From: Pyrolobus sp964613695
GTDB lineage: Archaea > Thermoproteota > Thermoprotei_A > Sulfolobales > Pyrodictiaceae
DNA length: 9,665 nucleotides
Reading direction: 5' to 3'
Assembly (NCBI GenBank): GCA_964613695.1
Contig: CAZTIR010000054.1
Span: 1 to 9,665 of the forward strand
Part shown: positions 5,981 to 9,665 of the stretch, piece after piece
Position numbering within the stretch: the first letter of the stretch is position 1
Layout of the letters: each line of letters begins with the position of its first letter
Notes under the pieces: generated by a model
What the model saw: the letters and a program-made list of their open reading frames with translations, nothing else
The model's database searches: none
Told to the model about the DNA's origin: nothing
Position numbers and translations under genes: made by a program

Positions 5981-7861
5981 CTAGCGTTTCACACGCCCCC
6001 ATACAGCCTTAAGCTCTACCATCCCGGTCTCGGGGTCTAGAGTGCGAGGCACCACGGTGTTCAAGCCACTGTGCCACTCGACTATCAAGAGGTCTTTGGG
6101 CACGCCGGGATCGTACACAACCCGGGCTATCGTCGAGCCCGCGCCCGTCTCGAGCATGGAAACCCCCGACTCTTCCTGAACACCACTCCTAGCCTCAATG
6201 CCCGCTCGCGAGACGCCCATAGCTCCGGAGCAGTAGTCTAGGCCTCTAACAGTCACTATGATCTTCTCCCCGCTACGCGCCTCAACCGGGCGAGGCGGCT
6301 TAACCGCCTTGAGCCTCACGCGCCCCACCCTCCTCGGTTTCAGGTGCTCGCCGCGGGAGCGTAGAGCCCTAGAGAACCCCTGGTAGCCGCCTACCAGCCT
6401 CTCTATCTCGGGGTGCACCTCCCACGGGCTACCATACTCTATGAGCCTACCCACGCCCAGCCTCTCTGCCATAGCGCGTACTATAGCGAGGTCGGGCCTC
6501 GCATCGCCCGGAGGCTCTCTAACAGCCCAACTCCACTGAACCCTCCCCTCCGCGTTCGTCGCGGAGCCCTCCTTCTCGCCCCACGTCGCGGCAGGCAGAA
6601 CAACGTCTGCGAGCTCGGCCGTCGGTGTTAGAACCGCGTCAACGACAACCAGTGCGGATAGACGCTCAAGGCTCTTCGACCCCTGAGGGTGTGAAACACC
6701 GGTATTCTCCGCGAATATGACCAAGCCTCTAATCTCTCTACCAGCCTCCTCTAGCATCATAGTCTCGCCGTAGCCGGGCGACCCCGGCGGCTCGAAACCA
6801 GCTACACTGGAGTAGAGCCTCCTAGCATCCTCGTCGTCTACGCGGCGGTAGCCGGGCAGGAACTCGGGCAGAACACCCATGTCGTTGACGCCCTGGACAT
6901 TCGACTGTCCCCTAACACCGCCTACGACACAACCACGCCTCCACAACCACCCTCGCAGAGCGGCCACGATGATAGCCCAGTGTATAGCGGGGAGCGGGTT
7001 AACATGCTGTGTTAGACCCATACCCCATAGTACAGAGCCCCTCTCCACATCGAGCAGCCTCGCAGCCTCCTCAACGGTGCTGGGGTCGCTGCCCGCTATC
7101 CTCGCGTAATGCTCCGGATCGACCTCGGCTAGGAACCCTAGAACCTCGTCCAGGTTCTCAACATTACTCCTAGCCTCTGGCGCCACGCCGCGATCGGCGA
7201 GTAGCCTCGCAAGCGCTACTAACAGGTAGCCGTCTCCACGGGGCTTAACCCGGAGCCAGAGGTCAGAGGCTTTCACAGTCTCACTCTTCCACACGTCGAC
7301 AGCAACCACCCTCGCGCCACGCTTCTTAGCGCCGAGGACGTAGCGCGCGAAGAGCACCGGGGCTGTTATGGCCCCATTCCAGCCTAGCAGGAGCACCGCT
7401 TGGCTATCGAGGAGCTCGCTGTAGGGGGCTGTGAGGCCCCCGAAGCCTAGAGTGGATAGCTGGGCTAGGAGGCTCGGGTAGTGGCATAGTCTCGAACACG
7501 TATCTATATGGGGTGAGCCGAGGGCGCGGGCGAGCTTCTGGAGAGCGTAAGCCTCCTCGTTGAAGAGCTTAGAGCCTCCTATGAAACCTATAGCGTCCCA
7601 GCCGCCCGCGCTCCTAGCGGCATCGGTTAGCATCAAAGCAGCTCTCTCGAGAGCCTCGCTCCAAGATGCCTCGCGTAGAGCCCCGCCTACGCGCACTAGC
7701 GGCTTTTTTAGGCGGCGGGCTGAGCGGGTGAAGGACACGTACCTGAGCCCATTAGCGCATAGTAGACCGCCCGATATGCTACCATAGCCCCTGGCCGAGC
7801 CCTTCACAACCACTATCCTGCAACCAACCCCGCAGTATGGACAGACGAGCGTCTTCTCCAA
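5981..7861 (-). CDS. Molybdopterin oxidoreductase, formate dehydrogenase alpha-like
   Basis: This 626-residue enzyme belongs to the Mo/W-bisPGD family and is closest in motifs to FdhF/FdhA formate dehydrogenases. The N-terminus has a [4Fe-4S] site, CPYCGVGC plus LLCANG (Cys7, 10, 14, 35). The active-site region IDTCSRLCHYPS (119-130) matches FDH, with Cys126 as the likely Mo/W ligand followed by His127. Other FDH-like blocks are VRGQSNVQGVNDMG (316-329) and DAVLTPTAELADVVLPAATWGEKEG (408-432, paraphrased from the family pattern), and the C-terminal cofactor domain ends near VEWHSGL. The conserved Lys in FDH's LCxKG is Asn37 here. No signal peptide or twin-arginine motif is seen, so it is probably cytoplasmic. 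The TTG start at 7861 is set by an in-frame TGA two codons upstream. No electron-transfer subunit lies beside it, so substrate and partner are uncertain. Confidence 0.87.
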   Translation of the reverse strand: MEKTLVCPYCGVGCRIVVVKGSARGYGSISGGLLCANGLRYVSFTRSARRLKKPLVRVGGALREASWSEALERAALMLTDAARSAGGWDAIGFIGGSKLFNEEAYALQKLARALGSPHIDTCSRLCHYPSLLAQLSTLGFGGLTAPYSELLDSQAVLLLGWNGAITAPVLFARYVLGAKKRGARVVAVDVWKSETVKASDLWLRVKPRGDGYLLVALARLLADRGVAPEARSNVENLDEVLGFLAEVDPEHYARIAGSDPSTVEEAARLLDVERGSVLWGMGLTQHVNPLPAIHWAIIVAALRGWLWRRGCVVGGVRGQSNVQGVNDMGVLPEFLPGYRRVDDEDARRLYSSVAGFEPPGSPGYGETMMLEEAGREIRGLVIFAENTGVSHPQGSKSLERLSALVVVDAVLTPTAELADVVLPAATWGEKEGSATNAEGRVQWSWAVREPPGDARPDLAIVRAMAERLGVGRLIEYGSPWEVHPEIERLVGGYQGFSRALRSRGEHLKPRRVGRVRLKAVKPPRPVEARSGEKIIVTVRGLDYCSGAMGVSRAGIEARSGVQEESGVSMLETGAGSTIARVVYDPGVPKDLLIVEWHSGLNTVVPRTLDPETGMVELKAVWGRVKR

Positions 7862-7940
7862 GCTTCACTGTCCCTCGTGCAGCCGCGCAGCACCCCAATA
7901 TCAAGCACATTAGGAGCTGGTCTCTGCTAGTCCACAAGGA
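7862..7940. promoter_or_regulatory. Divergent intergenic region
   Basis: These 79 bases separate the leftward molybdoenzyme operon from the rightward Cys-containing gene and must hold both start regions. The only AT-rich element is CAATATCAAGCACATTA at about 7897-7913. It could serve as a weak TATA region in either direction, but I see no convincing consensus box and no inverted-repeat operator. Confidence 0.3.
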
Positions 7941-8669
7941 GTGGTATTGCCGAGGGTTGGAGAGGGCTGGCTCCTCATACCTATAGAGGCGCTGCTGCGT
8001 AGACCAACACGCCTCGATTGGAGCGTGAGATGCGGGTGCATACTTGTAGACGAGCCGTTCACTACTATAGTCTATGTTAAGGGCCGTAGGATACCCGTTG
8101 CAATCGGCTCTGGTAGTATCATCTGCCCGCCGGAGTGCAGCCCAGAGACCCCCATAGAGGCCCAGAGGCTGGCGATGCCCGCGTGGGCTCGCGGCGTCAC
8201 ACTCGCCCCGGAAGAGTGCCCCGGCGCGGGCGACGAGGATATCCTCTCGAGGATATCGTGGTATACTGGGCTCGTCTTCGAGAGGGTTGAGGCGCCTAGG
8301 GTTCTCGAAGAGGGCGGGGTTGCGGCTCACCCCCAGCTACTAGACCTGGATGTCGTTGGAGGCTTTTGCGGCGTGGCGGAGCCTATGCACGTGCTACACC
8401 CCCTAGCGGCACTACTAGCTACAAAACCGCGGCTCTGCGTAGAGTCTCTCGTCGAGCCCCTGCGGGGCGGTAGATGGTGGGGTGGAGGGCCGCTTGCTGC
8501 ACTACGCAAGGGCCGCGAGAAAAGGATACTAGCATTCCGTTATGGTGTCGTGAGGGGGCCTAGGCCCGAGGCGCTACTCCTGGCCGCCAAGCCGAGGGAG
8601 GGGGAGGAGCTGCTACTCTACGCCTATGTCATGGGCGCTCTGCATGCATGCGGTACTGTGGAGCGTTAG
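7941..8669 (+). CDS. Conserved-looking Cys-containing protein of unknown function
   Basis: I do not recognise this 242-residue protein. It has eight cysteines: CGC (31, 33), ICPPEC (62, 66), ECPG (93), GFCG (143), RLC (156) and HACG (237). The CxC and CxxxC spacing could bind metal or a cluster, but no standard motif is met. The first 60 residues look like beta strands (for example IVYVKGRRIPVAIGSG) and the C-terminal third looks mixed alpha/beta. There is no signal peptide or membrane helix. GTG 7941 gives MVLPRVGEGW, but AAGGAG at 7936-7941 is better placed for TTG 7947, so the true start may be two codons later. It diverges from the molybdoenzyme and lies 57 bases before S24e. An antisense ORF covers much of it but is less credible. 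A ribosomal or redox link is possible, not shown. Confidence 0.7.
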   Translation: MVLPRVGEGWLLIPIEALLRRPTRLDWSVRCGCILVDEPFTTIVYVKGRRIPVAIGSGSIICPPECSPETPIEAQRLAMPAWARGVTLAPEECPGAGDEDILSRISWYTGLVFERVEAPRVLEEGGVAAHPQLLDLDVVGGFCGVAEPMHVLHPLAALLATKPRLCVESLVEPLRGGRWWGGGPLAALRKGREKRILAFRYGVVRGPRPEALLLAAKPREGEELLLYAYVMGALHACGTVER

Positions 8670-8678
8670 CAAGTGTTC

Positions 8679-8687
8679 GTTAAAAGG
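8679..8687 (+). promoter_or_regulatory. Possible TATA-type element for the S24e operon
   Basis: GTTAAAAGG in the short gap after the Cys-containing gene is the only AT-rich element there. It lies about 40 bases before the S24e ATG, which would give a leader of about 20 bases containing the Shine-Dalgarno site. The match to the archaeal TATA consensus is modest, and read-through from the upstream gene is equally possible. Confidence 0.3.
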
Positions 8688-8711
8688 GTGTGTGGCAGGC
8701 TCCAGGCCCCG

Positions 8712-8722
8712 GGTGGATGGAG
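8712..8722 (+). promoter_or_regulatory. Shine-Dalgarno site deciding the S24e start
   Basis: GGTGGATGGAG ends four bases before ATG 8727 and contains both GGTG and GGAG cores. It supports ATG 8727 as the S24e start instead of the in-frame GTG 8673, which has no such site and adds 18 residues that do not look like the family. Confidence 0.65.
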
Positions 8723-8726
8723 TAAC

Positions 8727-9119
8727 ATGCCTACGATGAGGGACAAGTGGTGCGAGCAGACGCGCGGCAAGAAGCTAGAGCTACCCTTGCCTGAGGGGTA
8801 CGAGGTCGAGGTGGACTGCGACTGGTATAACAAGCTTGTGAGGAGGAGGGAGCTAGACCTAATCATACGGCATATTGGAAAGCCTACGCCTAAGCGTCTT
8901 GAAGTGCGCGAGGCTGTAGCCAAAGCCTTCAACGTTGACATTAAGCGGGTTTTCGTCAGGAGCCTTAGGACCGAGTACGGCTGGGGGGTTACACGCGCAG
9001 AGGTACACATCTACGATGATGTCGAGAGGGCTAGGAGCTTCGAGCCTAAGCATATAAGGATTCGGAACGCTACACCCGAGGAGCTTGAGGAGATGCAGAA
9101 GCGTGGCGAGCTAGAGTAA
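8727..9119 (+). CDS. rps24e: Small ribosomal subunit protein S24e
   Basis: This 130-residue ribosomal protein belongs to the archaeal/eukaryotic S24e family of the 30S subunit. The family core is clear: LVRRRELDLIIRHIGKPTP followed by KRLEVREAVAKAF, then VFVRSLRTEYGWGVTRAEVHIY and the terminal EPKHIRIRN. An acidic tail (EELEEMQKRGELE) follows. The N-terminal 20 residues (with one Cys, in DKWCEQ) are slightly longer than in many archaeal homologues, so ATG 8736 is a second possible start. The S27ae gene follows after a gap of 16 bases from stop to ATG. Adjacent S24e and S27ae genes are a common archaeal arrangement, which strengthens both calls. High constitutive expression with the translation machinery is expected. 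Confidence 0.93.
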   Translation: MPTMRDKWCEQTRGKKLELPLPEGYEVEVDCDWYNKLVRRRELDLIIRHIGKPTPKRLEVREAVAKAFNVDIKRVFVRSLRTEYGWGVTRAEVHIYDDVERARSFEPKHIRIRNATPEELEEMQKRGELE

Positions 9120-9135
9120 GGGGGTGGCGGCCCGG

Positions 9136-9345
9136 ATGCCCAAGAAGGAGCTCAAATTATACGTGCACAAGCTCTACGAGTACAGCTACGAGAAGTTCGA
9201 GAAGGGGGAGAGGCCCTTCATACGCCCAAAGAACAAGAAGTGCCCGAGATGCGGCAGCTTCATGGCATTCCACAAGTGGCCCGTGCCCCGCTGGCACTGC
9301 GGCAAATGCGGCCACACCGAGTTCGTGAGGGAGGAGAAGAAGTAG
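9136..9345 (+). CDS. rps27ae: Small ribosomal subunit protein S27ae
   Basis: This 69-residue zinc-ribbon protein of the archaeal small ribosomal subunit is the counterpart of the tail domain of the eukaryotic ubiquitin-S27a fusion; there is no ubiquitin part here, as is normal in archaea. The zinc site is KKCPRCGSF and HCGKCGHTEF, with Cys36, 39, 55 and 58 as ligands. The N-terminus is Lys/Tyr-rich (KLYVHKLYEYSYEKFEKG), fitting rRNA contact. I chose ATG 9136 (MPKKELKLY) because GGGGGTGG at 9120-9127 is a suitably placed ribosome site. GTG 9124 would add MAAR and lies within that site. The radical SAM gene begins one base after the stop, so it is probably on the same transcript. Confidence 0.94.
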   Translation: MPKKELKLYVHKLYEYSYEKFEKGERPFIRPKNKKCPRCGSFMAFHKWPVPRWHCGKCGHTEFVREEKK

Positions 9346-9346
9346 C

Positions 9347-9665
9347 GTGAAACCCTGGGAGAGGCTAGCGATAAAACCGAGCGCGTACATATCCGGTTTT
9401 TGCTACTCCATATTCAGGCTGGAGCCTTGGAGTACTTGTAGAGTGGCATGCATCTACTGCTACGCCGCATGGTACCGGGGCCCGCCGGGCGAGCCTAGGC
9501 CCGAGCCCGAATCCCTCCGCGTATTCGCAAAGACGGCGAGAAGATTAGCGAGAGTGAGAGGGCCACCACCCTTCTTCCGCATGGCCACCCTCTCGGAGCC
9601 CCTCCAAGACCCGGAGCCAAGGCTACCATTCGCGTACCGCTTTGCCCGGGTTGCCCTCCGCCAGG
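9347..9665 (+). CDS. Radical SAM protein, N-terminal fragment (3' partial)
   Basis: The frame opens with GTG at 9347, one base after the S27ae stop, and stays open for 106 codons to the window edge. It begins MKPWERLAIKPSAYISG and carries STCRVACIYCYA with a CX3CX2C triad (Cys31, 35, 38), the [4Fe-4S]/S-adenosylmethionine site of radical SAM enzymes. The IYCYA ending and following charged helix resemble the SplB/COG1533-like group (spore photoproduct lyase relatives), but too little is visible to fix a substrate. A further Cys19 lies upstream of the triad. The FRMATLSEPLQDPEP segment would be the first beta strand and SAM-contacting loop after the cluster. Coupling to the ribosomal genes could be simple transcriptional read-through. 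Confidence 0.8.
   Translation, partial: MKPWERLAIKPSAYISGFCYSIFRLEPWSTCRVACIYCYAAWYRGPPGEPRPEPESLRVFAKTARRLARVRGPPPFFRMATLSEPLQDPEPRLPFAYRFARVALRQ

Noticed and set aside
8234..8257. CGAGGATATC direct repeat with a GAGGATATCCTC palindrome
   Set aside because: It lies inside a coding region, is short, and the 14-base period is not tied to any site; probably chance from Asp-Ile-Leu and Arg-Ile codons.
7779..8330. A 183-codon minus-strand ORF opposite the Cys-containing gene
   Set aside because: It overlaps the start of the molybdoenzyme in another frame and lies antisense to most of the plus-strand ORF, its protein resembles no family, and the plus-strand ORF packs neatly before S24e.

Overview
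The window looks like a piece of a hyperthermophilic crenarchaeal chromosome, most plausibly Desulfurococcales; a relative of Pyrodictium or Hyperthermus is an inference only. Supporting features are a LysW/LysX amino-group carrier pair, archaeal-type ribosomal proteins S24e and S27ae, frequent GTG/TTG starts, AGG/AGA arginine codons, ATA isoleucine codons, very tight gene packing and GGAG/GGTG-type Shine-Dalgarno sites inside short operons.

Region 1 (1-2377, +) is the body of a large secreted protein whose start lies upstream. It has the end of a signal peptide, a long helical and coiled-coil part, then a disordered His/Arg/Ser-rich tail carrying a dense array of N-glycosylation sequons, nearly all of the form N-x-T-R. 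This is the most unusual object in the window. A T-rich terminator-like tract and a TATA-box promoter follow it.

Region 2 (2536-4791, +) is a tight operon: lysW, a LysX/ArgX-type ligase, a small helical protein of unknown function and a two-domain SIS sugar-isomerase-like protein. LysW and its ligase attach alpha-aminoadipate (or glutamate) to the carrier protein for lysine (or arginine) synthesis. The roles of the last two genes are unknown.

Region 3 (4762-7861, -) is an opposing operon read from right to left: a stand-alone molybdopterin oxidoreductase resembling formate dehydrogenase alpha subunit, then the small subunit of isopropylmalate isomerase (leuD), then a HAD-family hydrolase. 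Its last gene overlaps the last gene of region 2 tail to tail by 30 bp.

Region 4 (7941-9665, +) begins divergently from region 3. It has a Cys-containing protein I do not recognise, then ribosomal proteins S24e and S27ae, then a radical SAM protein that runs off the right edge. No tRNA, rRNA, CRISPR array, insertion sequence or attachment site was seen. No gene-free stretch exceeds about 160 bases.
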